This document shows positions 16,871 to 24,237 of a stretch of 64,000 nt of DNA, one piece after another. How positions within the stretch are numbered: the first letter of the stretch is position 1; the number at the start of each line of letters is the position of its first letter. Made by a program: the position numbers and the translations under genes. The notes under the pieces are model-generated. The model was not told the DNA's origin. It worked only from the letters and a program-made list of their open reading frames with translations, and did no database searches. The stretch is from Streptomyces curacoi (GTDB taxonomy: Bacteria > Actinomycetota > Actinomycetes > Streptomycetales > Streptomycetaceae). The DNA lies in assembly GCF_001513975.1 (NCBI RefSeq), contig NZ_KQ947985.1:558001-622000 (forward strand), read 5' to 3'.

Positions 16871-19213
16871 TCACACCACAGCGCCTGAATCCCGCGCCCG
16901 CCCGCGTCGCTCCAGCGGACCGCGCGCCCCGCTGTCCTCGCTGCGCCCGGGGCGCACCGGCGGCGCCGGGTGGCTGCCATCGAGCTGCACGGCGATCGGC
17001 ACGGCAGTGAACACCGTCGACGCCATACCGATCACCACGCCGGCGATCAGCGCCACCGAGAAGTCCGCGAGCGAGTCACCGCCGAGCACGGCCAGGGCTG
17101 CCAGGATGAACAGCGCGCCCATACCGGTGTTCACCGTGCGCGGCAGCGTCTGGATGACGGCCTTGTTCGCGGTGGTTTCCAGGTCCGCCGCCGGATCGCG
17201 GCGGCGCGCCTCACGCACCCGGTCGAAGACGACGACGGTGTCATTGACGGAGTATCCGATGACCGTGAGCAGGGCCGCCAGGAAGACGCTGTCGACGGGC
17301 TTGCCGAGCCAGGCGAACAGGCCCACCACAAGCAGCACGTCGTGCACCATGGCCGACACCGCCGCGGCGGCGAACGTCCACCGGAACCGCACGCTGAGGT
17401 AGATCAGCTGGGCCGCGACGGCGATGCCGAGCGCGATGAGCGCGTGCCGGCGCAGTTCGTCGCCGAGGCTCGGGCCGATCAGCTCGTCCCGCTCGACGGT
17501 GACCTCGCCGCCCTCCTTCGCCAGCGCCGTTCTGATCGTGTGCTGCTCGTCGTTGCTCAGCTCACCGGTGCGTACCGAGATGTCCCCGTTCCCCGACTCC
17601 TGCACCACCGCGCGCGGGAACCCGGCGTCCGTGACCGCCGCCCGCGCCGCGTCCACGTCCACGGGCCTGCTGGTGCTGTACTCCACCAGACGCCCGCCGG
17701 TGAACTCCACCCCGAATTCCAGGCCGCGCAGGCCGATTCCGGCGACGGCGACCACGATCAGCAGCGCGCTGACGCCGAGCCAGCGGCGTCGGTGGTGCAC
17801 CAGGCGGGGTTTGCGGTGCGCGAGCCAGGCACGCACCCGGCCGGTGGAGGTGATCCCGGTCAGGCCGGGCCGGTTGCGCACGAAGCGGCGCCGGATCGCG
17901 AAGTCGGCGAGGACCCGGGTAATCACCAGGGCCGAGATCATCGAGACGAGGACACCGATGGAGAGCGTGACGCCGAAGCCCTTGACGGGGCCGGTGGCGA
18001 AGAAGAAGAGCAGCCCGGCCGCGAGCAGCGTGGTCACGTTCGAGTCGACGACCGCGCTCCAGGTCTTGCCGAAGCCGGTGCGCAGCGGCTTGTCCAGGTG
18101 CGCCGAGGCCGACTTCAGGGCCCGGACTCCCAGATACTCCTCGCGGGCACGCTCGAAGACCAACACGTTCGCGTCCACCGCCATGCCGATCGCCAGGACG
18201 AAACCGGCGAGTCCGGGCAGTGTCAGGGTCGCGCCCAGAGCGACCAGTACGGCGTAGGAGATCAGCCCGTACAGCGCGAGCGCGATGGTGGCCAGGGCGC
18301 CCAGCAGCCGGTAGACGACGAGGATGAACAGCCCCGTCAGGGCGAGCCCGATGATCGCGGCCTGGGTGCTGGCGGCAATGGCGTCGACACCGAGCGTGGG
18401 GCCGACGGTGCGCTGCTCCACAACCTCCACGGGCACCGGCAGCGCACCACCCTTGACGAGCGCGGCCAGATCGCGGGCCTCTTCCCGGCCGAAGCCGCCG
18501 GTGATCTGCGTGGAGCCGCCGGAGATGCCGACCTTGCACGCCACATCCGCGTTGACGCCGGGCGCCGAGAGGACCTTGCCGTCCAGGACGATGGCGACGC
18601 GCCGCTCGGGGGCGCCCTGCGGGGCACAGGCCGCCGCCCCGGTGACCCGTGCCCAGTCCTTGCCTGCCTGCCCGCGGAAGGTGAGGTTGACCATCCAGCC
18701 CGACATCGTCTGCTGGTCGAGCACCGCCTCGGCGTCCTTGACGCCCTCGCCGGTGAGGGCGGTGGGCCCGAGCTTGAGGAACGCCCCCTTCTGGTCGGGG
18801 TCGGCCAGGGTGCGCGAGCCGTCCTTGGCCGGCTTCCCCTTGTTCTCATCCGGCTTGTCCGCCACGCCCTGCACCGGGTGGACGGTCAACTGCGCGGTGC
18901 GGCCGATGACTTCGGCGGCCTCCCGCGGGTCCTGCAGGCCGGGCAGCTCGACGAAAATCCGCTGCTGTCCGGACCGGTACAGGCTCGGCTCGGACACGCC
19001 GAGCGCGTCGACCCGCTGGCGGAGCACCTCCAGGGCCCGCTGGGTCGATTCGGCATTGGCCTTGACGACGGGTGAGTCCTTGGTCTCCAGGACGATCTGG
19101 GTGCCGCCGCGCAGGTCGAGGCCGAGGCGGGCGGACTGAGTGAGAGCGAAGAAGAGCGAGGCGGCGATCACACCTAGGGCGACGATCGCCCGCCACATGG
19201 GCGCGCGAGACAT
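16871..19213 (-). CDS. secDF: Protein translocase SecDF, fused
   Basis: A 780-residue membrane protein joining SecD and SecF. The SecD half starts with a membrane anchor, then LGLDLRGGTQIVLETK (the conserved D1 motif) and a large periplasm-type domain, then six membrane segments (IGLALTGLFILVVYRLLG, PGLAGFVLAIGMAVDANVLVFERAREE). The SecF half begins about residue 475 with GVEFTGGRLVEY and has its own six spans, including GYSVNDTVVVFDRVREAR. SecDF uses the proton-motive force to pull exported proteins through SecYEG. ATG 19213 follows GGAG. Streptomycetes usually have separate secD and secF elsewhere, so this is probably an additional fused copy. Confidence 0.92.
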   Translation of the reverse strand: MSRAPMWRAIVALGVIAASLFFALTQSARLGLDLRGGTQIVLETKDSPVVKANAESTQRALEVLRQRVDALGVSEPSLYRSGQQRIFVELPGLQDPREAAEVIGRTAQLTVHPVQGVADKPDENKGKPAKDGSRTLADPDQKGAFLKLGPTALTGEGVKDAEAVLDQQTMSGWMVNLTFRGQAGKDWARVTGAAACAPQGAPERRVAIVLDGKVLSAPGVNADVACKVGISGGSTQITGGFGREEARDLAALVKGGALPVPVEVVEQRTVGPTLGVDAIAASTQAAIIGLALTGLFILVVYRLLGALATIALALYGLISYAVLVALGATLTLPGLAGFVLAIGMAVDANVLVFERAREEYLGVRALKSASAHLDKPLRTGFGKTWSAVVDSNVTTLLAAGLLFFFATGPVKGFGVTLSIGVLVSMISALVITRVLADFAIRRRFVRNRPGLTGITSTGRVRAWLAHRKPRLVHHRRRWLGVSALLIVVAVAGIGLRGLEFGVEFTGGRLVEYSTSRPVDVDAARAAVTDAGFPRAVVQESGNGDISVRTGELSNDEQHTIRTALAKEGGEVTVERDELIGPSLGDELRRHALIALGIAVAAQLIYLSVRFRWTFAAAAVSAMVHDVLLVVGLFAWLGKPVDSVFLAALLTVIGYSVNDTVVVFDRVREARRRDPAADLETTANKAVIQTLPRTVNTGMGALFILAALAVLGGDSLADFSVALIAGVVIGMASTVFTAVPIAVQLDGSHPAPPVRPGRSEDSGARGPLERRGRARDSGAVV

Positions 19214-19275
19214 GAGTTCTCCACGAGGGGCAGGCAGACGGAATCGACGTCTGCGCCGGGCGCGGAGGCGAACCG

Positions 19276-19674
19276 TCAGGCGTCGATACGGACTTCAGTG
19301 CTCCATCGGGACGGCGGGCCGCGCGGGCGATACACGTGGCCGCCCCGGCTCGCTCCCGGGGCTGCGGCCGCCACGGCCACGGCGGGGCCGCCGACTGCGC
19401 GGTGCGGGGCTGCCTCCCCGGCGCCAGGGCCCAGGAAGCCGTGGATCGGGTACGGCACGGCGTGGGCGTGGGCGCGCACGGGGTGCGCCACGGTGACGGG
19501 TCGCTGCGCGTCGGCGGTCGCGGACGCCTGCGTGGGCGCCGTCGCGGCCGTGCCCGTCGAGGACGGGCGGGGCGCCGACTTGGCCGACACCGGCAGGAGG
19601 AAGGTCAGGACCGCGAGCAGCGCGGAGAGCACGACGGCGGCCGGAGGCGTGGGGTGTGCGCGGTGCTGCTGCAC
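19276..19674 (-). CDS. Putative Pro/Ala-rich exported protein upstream of secDF
   Basis: 132 residues from GTG 19674. An N-terminal hydrophobic segment about 11-30 (AAVVLSALLAVLTFLLPV) is followed by low-complexity Ser/Thr/Ala/Pro sequence and a His-containing part (AHPVRAHAHAVPYPIHG). It ends 62 bases before secDF on the same strand and could be cotranscribed with it. No family recognised. Low complexity makes the coding call uncertain. Confidence 0.4.
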   Translation of the reverse strand: MQQHRAHPTPPAAVVLSALLAVLTFLLPVSAKSAPRPSSTGTAATAPTQASATADAQRPVTVAHPVRAHAHAVPYPIHGFLGPGAGEAAPHRAVGGPAVAVAAAAPGASRGGHVYRPRGPPSRWSTEVRIDA

Positions 19675-19683
19675 GCCTCTTGC

Positions 19684-20199
19684 CCCCCGGTCAAGTCGTC
19701 GTAAGCGATCGGCAGTTGGGCACTGCGAGCCGACGCTCGGCTCGTCCGGCCATCAGTGACACGAACGCCGTCGGGCGCCCGGAGGTTCCCGACTCACCGC
19801 AGGAATGTTGCTGTCGGCGAAGTGTGGCCCCCTGAGCCCGTGCCGCCGCACCTCAGCAGCCGGAGTCGGCTACGCCCCTTCTCTCGGACCGGGTTCCGCG
19901 GTGGTGCGGGTGATGGCGCGATCACCGCCAGGCGATGACGGTGTTCCGTCCGCCCACTGGATCGTGACCAGGCGCTCGTGCCGTACGCGCCTATCGGCGA
20001 TGCGCTCCTGGCCCGGAAGGTGGATGAGCTCTCGACCACCACTGCGCGTCCGTCGAAGCGCCACCGCGTCATCGCGGCGAGTACGTCCTCGGCGACACCC
20101 GCGCCGACCGCGATCGTCGCGATCTCCTCGCCGGTGGCCAGCGCGGGGCAGCACCGGTTTGACCATGTCCGCCTCCCGGGTCGGCAGGCCCAGCAGAAC
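19684..20199 (-). pseudogene. Unrecognised gene remnant next to tRNA-Gly copy 3
   Basis: Coding-like minus-strand islands in two frames: GLPTREADMVKPVLP near 20150-20190, then GEEIATIAVGAGVAEDVLAAMTRWRFDGRAVVVES near 20030-20130, then loss of character. The shift between them indicates a frameshift. Family not recognised. There is no convincing start or stop, so it is best read as decayed. Confidence 0.4.
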
Positions 20200-20226
20200 A
20201 AACCCCAGGTCGCTGACCTGGGGTTT
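20200..20226. terminator. 12-bp perfect hairpin, apparent tRNA-Gly terminator
   Basis: AAACCCCAGGTC paired with GACCTGGGGTTT around GCT. It lies 5 bases beyond the tRNA 3' end in copy 3; versions of the same hairpin or its half occur beside the other copies. Confidence 0.75.
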
Positions 20227-20230
20227 CATA

Positions 20231-20402
20231 TGGAGCGGGTGACGAGAATCGAACTCGCGCTCTCGGCTTGGGAAGCGACGGCGCTCGTGAGGCGCATAGC
20301 TGCTGACCTGCGGGGATTCATTGTGGAGGGGCTATTGCACGGGCCTGATCGCACCGCTGTCGACCGTGGTTGTCCGCTCTTGCGGGCACGGATAGGGCAC
20401 GG
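20231..20402 (-). repeat. tRNA-Gly(CCC) 3'-half, copy 3 (att-like) with conserved flank
   Basis: Bases 20231-20276 match copies 1 and 2 with one substitution in the anticodon stem. A block at about 20347-20402 matches 10536-10590, lying about 70 bases from the core in both cases, which suggests the two ends come from the same class of integrating element. Confidence 0.8.
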
Positions 20403-20825
20403 CGGCGACCTGTACCGTCGGCAGCGACCTCAGGCCCTCGGGGTGCCGTGCCGTACGCGGGTCAGTTCAGGCGTGTACGCACGGTATTGCTTGCGTGGTC
20501 GCGGCTGCGGTGTCGCTGTTCCAGCGGCGGTGGGCCTCGGCAAGCGTCCAGCAGTCACGCGCGCCATCAGCCGGGGCTCACGGGGAGGGGGGGCAGCCCA
20601 CAGCTTGCCCATCGCTGCCATCCATGACTGCTCGGCCGCCACGGCCACCTGGTCCTTGATCGCCTTCACAAACGCTCATGATCAAGGTGGCCGTTCGGTT
20701 GCCCGCAGGTACCACCGCCGATCAGGGCAGGCCCTCGATGAGCAAGAACCGCGGCTGCCGTGTCTGTCTGCCCGGCGTTCCGGGAGGTAGCTTGGTGGAG
20801 AAGGCCCCTGAAGGAGGGCGATTCG
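20403..20825. other. No gene seen upstream of the NfeD gene
   Basis: A minus-strand frame at 20430-20669 starts VKAIKDQVAVAAEQSWMAAMGKLW and then becomes low complexity; it may be a coding scrap. GAAGGAGG just before 20826 belongs to the NfeD gene. No integrase is present beside copy 3. Confidence 0.4.
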
Positions 20826-21263
20826 ATGCCGTGGTTCGTATGGCTGCTCGCCGCCGCGGCGCTGGGTGTCGCGGAGTTCTTCACGCTGACACTGGTCTTC
20901 GGATTGCTGGCGGGCGCTGCGTTGGTTGCCGCCGTGGTCGCCGGCGTGGGCATTGGCCTTCTCGGCCAGCTCGTGGCCCTCGGAGCAGCAGCGGCGGTTG
21001 GCCTCTTCATGGTCCGTCCTGTCGCGCTGCGGCATATGGCACAGCAACCCCTCACACGCGAGGGCAGTGATGCGCTGATCGGCAAGCGGGCTGAGGTCAT
21101 GCAGGAGGTCACCGCGACCCGCGGCTTGATCAAACTCTCCGGTGAAGAGTGGTCCGCCCGCGCCCTCGACGAAAGCCTTGTGATCCCGGTGGGGGCGCTG
21201 GTGGATGTCATGGAGATCGATGGCGCCACGGCCATCGTCTACCCCCGCGAACTCCTTCCATGA
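20826..21263 (+). CDS. NfeD-family membrane protein
   Basis: 145 residues: two or three membrane segments in the first 65 (FVWLLAAAALGVAEFFTLTLVFGLLAG, GLLGQLVALGAAAAVGLFMV) and a C-terminal NfeD OB-fold domain (GSDALIGKRAEVMQEV, GLIKLSGEEWSARAL, VGALVDVMEIDGATAIV). NfeD proteins pair with SPFH-domain proteins in membrane microdomains. The partner follows 29 bases downstream. A strong ribosome binding site, GAAGGAGG, precedes ATG 20826. Confidence 0.9.
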   Translation: MPWFVWLLAAAALGVAEFFTLTLVFGLLAGAALVAAVVAGVGIGLLGQLVALGAAAAVGLFMVRPVALRHMAQQPLTREGSDALIGKRAEVMQEVTATRGLIKLSGEEWSARALDESLVIPVGALVDVMEIDGATAIVYPRELLP

Positions 21264-21292
21264 ACGGCTGAACACACAGCAACGGAGGCACT

Positions 21293-22399
21293 GTGGATCC
21301 AGTTGTCATCCTCACTCTTGTGGCGGCCATCGTTGTCGTCTTCCTCGTGGCCTCCACTGTGCGGATCGTCCCGCAGGCACGCCGCTACAACATCGAGCGG
21401 TTCGGCCGATATCGCCGGACGCTGCAGCCCGGCCTGAACCTGGTCCTGCCCGTGGCGGACCGCATCAACACCAAGCTCGACGTGCGTGAGCAGGTCTATT
21501 CGTCCGATCCCAGGCCGGTGATCACCGAGGACAACCTCGTGGTGAACATCGACACCGTGCTCTACTACCAGATCACGGACCCGCGGGCGGCGGCCTACGA
21601 GGTTGCTGACTACCTCCAGGCGATCGATCAGCTCACCGTGACCACGCTGCGCAACGTCATCGGCAGCATGGACCTGGAGGAGACGCTCACCTCGCGTGAG
21701 GAGATCAACTCCCGGCTCCGCGCCGTCCTCGACGATGCCACCGGCAAGTGGGGCATCCGGGTCAACCGCGTCGAGATCAAGGCCATCGACCCACCGCACA
21801 CCATCAAGGAAGCGATGGAGAAGCAGATGCGGGCCGAGCGTGACAAGCGCGCGGCCATCCTGCACGCCGAAGGGGAACGGCAAGCCAAGATCCTTACCGC
21901 GGAAGGCACGAAGCAGAAGGACATCCTGGAGGCCCAGGGCACGCAACAGGCCATGATCCTGCGGGCGGACGGCGAGGCCAAGGCAGTGGAGCTCGTCTTC
22001 CAGGCCGTCCATCGCAACAATGCCGACCCCAAGATCCTGGCCTACAAGTACCTCGAGACGCTTCCGCACTTGGCCAGCAGCGACAACAACACGTTCTGGG
22101 TGATCCCGGGGGAGCTGACCGAGGCGGTCCGGACCGTCACCCGTGCGTTCGGTGACCAGTCGACGGCAGGCCCTCCCACTGTGCAACCTGGGGAAGCAGC
22201 CACTGCCGACGATGACGACACCTCGGACGAAATCCGGATTCCGCAGCTCGATGCAGGCTCGACGGCTTCCCTCGACGCCGCAACGGCTGCTGACGAGGCC
22301 GAGAAGCAGGCCGCCGCCGCGGTGAGCGATGCCAAGGCGGAGGCCGAGGCTGCGAAGTCGCCCCAAGTGCCGCGCCGGGGGCGGACGTCCGGCGATTGA
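21293..22399 (+). CDS. SPFH-domain (stomatin/prohibitin-like) protein
   Basis: 368 residues from GTG 21293 with GGAGG before it. A single N-terminal membrane anchor (about 3-24) is followed by an SPFH domain (RIVPQARRYNIERFGRY, GLNLVLPVADRI, DNLVVNIDTVLYYQITDPRAA), a long coiled-coil (EAMEKQMRAERDKRAAILHAEGERQ) and an Asp/Glu- and Ala-rich tail with an EAEAAKSPQ end. It probably oligomerises as a membrane scaffold with the NfeD protein, possibly supporting membrane integrity under stress. Confidence 0.92.
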   Translation: MDPVVILTLVAAIVVVFLVASTVRIVPQARRYNIERFGRYRRTLQPGLNLVLPVADRINTKLDVREQVYSSDPRPVITEDNLVVNIDTVLYYQITDPRAAAYEVADYLQAIDQLTVTTLRNVIGSMDLEETLTSREEINSRLRAVLDDATGKWGIRVNRVEIKAIDPPHTIKEAMEKQMRAERDKRAAILHAEGERQAKILTAEGTKQKDILEAQGTQQAMILRADGEAKAVELVFQAVHRNNADPKILAYKYLETLPHLASSDNNTFWVIPGELTEAVRTVTRAFGDQSTAGPPTVQPGEAATADDDDTSDEIRIPQLDAGSTASLDAATAADEAEKQAAAAVSDAKAEAEAAKSPQVPRRGRTSGD

Positions 22400-22739
22400 G
22401 CTCACCCTCGGCTGTCGCCGGGGAGCGCCGTGAGGCGCGGATGCTGACCGAGATGACATGGCAGCTGCCACCCGAGACCTGCTGGATTGCTCACTCGCGC
22501 TCTCGATGGCGGCGTTCCGGCCTGGCGGGGGTTCCCAAGCCACTGACCTGGGGTTTCCCTCTGGAGAAGGTGACGACCGTGGCGTCAAGGGGCCCTTCGC
22601 GTCGGTAGCGGGCCCAGGGGAGCGAGAGACCCGACACCGAACCGCAACCGTCCACGAGTCTTGGCTCCCCTTCGTGCCCAGCCGTCGTACAGCAGGCACC
22701 ACCGGATAGCTCCGAACGCTTTTGGAGCGATCTGTCCGG
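22400..22739. other. Intergenic stretch with a degenerate tRNA-Gly/att copy
   Basis: Bases about 22532-22580 resemble the terminator-plus-acceptor region of the att-like copies (CACTGACCTGGGGTTT then GGAG-AGGTGACGA), and CACTCGCGCTCTCGATGGCG near 22489 resembles the adjacent core, so a rearranged fourth copy is likely. No gene was found. Confidence 0.45.
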
Positions 22740-23513
22740 CTATTGCACGTCGACGTAGTCGCCTGACGCCGAAACGGCCGGGGTGGTCGACGTGCCGGCA
22801 AAGCTCCAGCGCCAGTAGCCGTCCACGGATGCGGTGGTCGTGGTTTTCAGGTCACCTGTGCTGGAAGTGTTCACCGTCTTGACGGTGGCGTAAGTGCTGG
22901 TGCCCGCGTTGCGGAACTGGAGCTTGACCGGCTGCGCGGTGTAGCCCGTGTAGGCGTCGGTATCCCAGTTCGCCCGGGTGAGCCTGCCCGTGACCGTGAG
23001 GGTCTTGCCCTTGGCTATCGGTTCCGGAGAAGCGTTGACGGTCAGCTTGGAGAACCGTTGCAGGCGGGTCGTCGTGTAGGCGTCCCGCTGGGTCCAGCTG
23101 TCGTCGTTGGCCCAGACCTCGACTCCGACCTTCCAGGTCCCGGCGTCGGCGTTGGTGAGCCACCAGTCCGGTTCGAAGGTGAAGGTCTTCGAGCAGGTGG
23201 AGGTGGTCGCACTGGAGGCCACGCAGTCCGCGGGGGTGGTGTCCTCATTCGGCGTGATGTAGCCGTCGGGGTTGCTGGGATCGGATCCGCGCCACAGGTG
23301 GAAGTCGGCGTCCCAGATGCCCGAGGGATCGGTGGCGGTCACCGAGACCGTGACCGTCTTGTCGGTGAGACCGACAACGATGTTCTTGCCGCCGTTGACC
23401 GAGACATTCGTGATCTGGATGTCGCCGACAGTCTCGTCCGCGTACGCGGCAGGGCCGAAGAACCCGCCCAGGGTGGTGGCGGCGAGCACAGCGAAGATCG
23501 CGCGTCTGCGCAT
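22740..23513 (-). CDS. Secreted Ig-like-fold protein, unknown function
   Basis: 257 residues: signal peptide about 1-25 (FAVLAATTLGGFFGPAAYA), then beta-rich repeats typical of extracellular Ig-like modules (VGDIQITNVSVNGGKNIVV, TVTVSVTATDPSGIWDADFHLW, and a second part PIAKGKTLTVTGRLTRANWD, GYTAQPVKLQFRNAG, VDGYWRWSFAGTSTTPAVS). One Cys pair (ADCVAS / STCSKT) may form a disulfide. This type is common in streptomycete secretomes; no enzymatic motif is seen. GGGAG precedes ATG 23513. Confidence 0.8.
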   Translation of the reverse strand: MRRRAIFAVLAATTLGGFFGPAAYADETVGDIQITNVSVNGGKNIVVGLTDKTVTVSVTATDPSGIWDADFHLWRGSDPSNPDGYITPNEDTTPADCVASSATTSTCSKTFTFEPDWWLTNADAGTWKVGVEVWANDDSWTQRDAYTTTRLQRFSKLTVNASPEPIAKGKTLTVTGRLTRANWDTDAYTGYTAQPVKLQFRNAGTSTYATVKTVNTSSTGDLKTTTTASVDGYWRWSFAGTSTTPAVSASGDYVDVQ

Positions 23514-23832
23514 GAATCTCCCAAGTGAAGAGGGTGAACCCGCCGGATACGGGACACGGCAGGTGGATGAGTGGCCAACGCTGGGCAGCCGAACGCGGTT
23601 CGACCACGTTTCAGTGATCCGAACTGAGCATGGGCTCCCTTGACGTCAGGCGATGAGATTGCGCACTTCTCCAGCGTTCGGTGCGACACAGCCGTCACAC
23701 CGTCCGGGGTCTGACGGCGTTGTCGGACGTCCAACCGGCTTCGGGCCGTACCACTGGAGTGCCAGGCTGGTGCCTAGGTCGAAGGCACTCCTCTGCCGCG
23801 GCGCGCAATCGTCGCCGGCGCCGGGCGCCGCG
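23514..23832. other. Intergenic stretch, divergent promoters expected
   Basis: About 320 bases between the secreted Ig-like protein (-) and a small + strand gene. Promoters for both must lie here, but no motif was clear enough to name. Confidence 0.4.
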
Positions 23833-24110
23833 ATGTCCACGGAGCTGTCCGGCGCCGTTGTGGCCTCGCCGGCACGACCCGCCCGGCGGCGCACCACGGC
23901 GTTTCTCGGCATCGCCGGGGCGGTTCTCTTCGGAGTCTCGTTCCTGGTCGGCACGACCCTGAGCACTGAGGCGAGGGCCTCGCCCGGGACAGCAGCCCTC
24001 GACGCCGACGCCGCAGCAGACCACCTCCCGCCCCCGACGATCAGCCCGACAACCCGCCTGGCAGCGCACCGCCGTCCACGACCTCATCGCCCAAGCCGGG
24101 CAAGAAGTAG
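23833..24110 (+). pseudogene. Small single-span membrane protein, frameshifted
   Basis: ATG 23833 opens MSTELSGAVVASPARPARR with a transmembrane helix (FLGIAGAVLFGVSFLVGT) and TEARASPGTAALDADAA. Near 24022 the reading breaks: the frame continues into Arg-rich nonsense, while a shifted frame gives PAPDDQPDNPPGSAPPS, TTSSPKPGKK and TAG at 24108-24110, a natural hydrophilic tail. A one-base change in a C-run is the simplest cause. Function unknown; it could be a sequencing error rather than true decay. Confidence 0.5.
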
Positions 24111-24237
24111 AGCGGCAAGCCCAGGCCGAAGGGCTGACCACGGCACCAGTGCCGGCCGCGGCCCGGGCGGCGACACGGGGGCGGGCCGGAGCCCCCGCAG
24201 GGGTGCCGGCCCGCCCGGATCTTCCGAGGGGGCCGCG

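Noticed and set aside
16970-19075. Very long plus-strand reading frame opposite secDF
   Set aside because: His/Asp/Gly-rich shadow typical of antisense frames in GC-rich DNA; the minus strand encodes an unmistakable SecDF.
10420-20276. Intact tRNA-Gly genes at the three repeat sites
   Set aside because: Only the 3' half is present at each site; no D arm or 5' acceptor strand can be found next to them.
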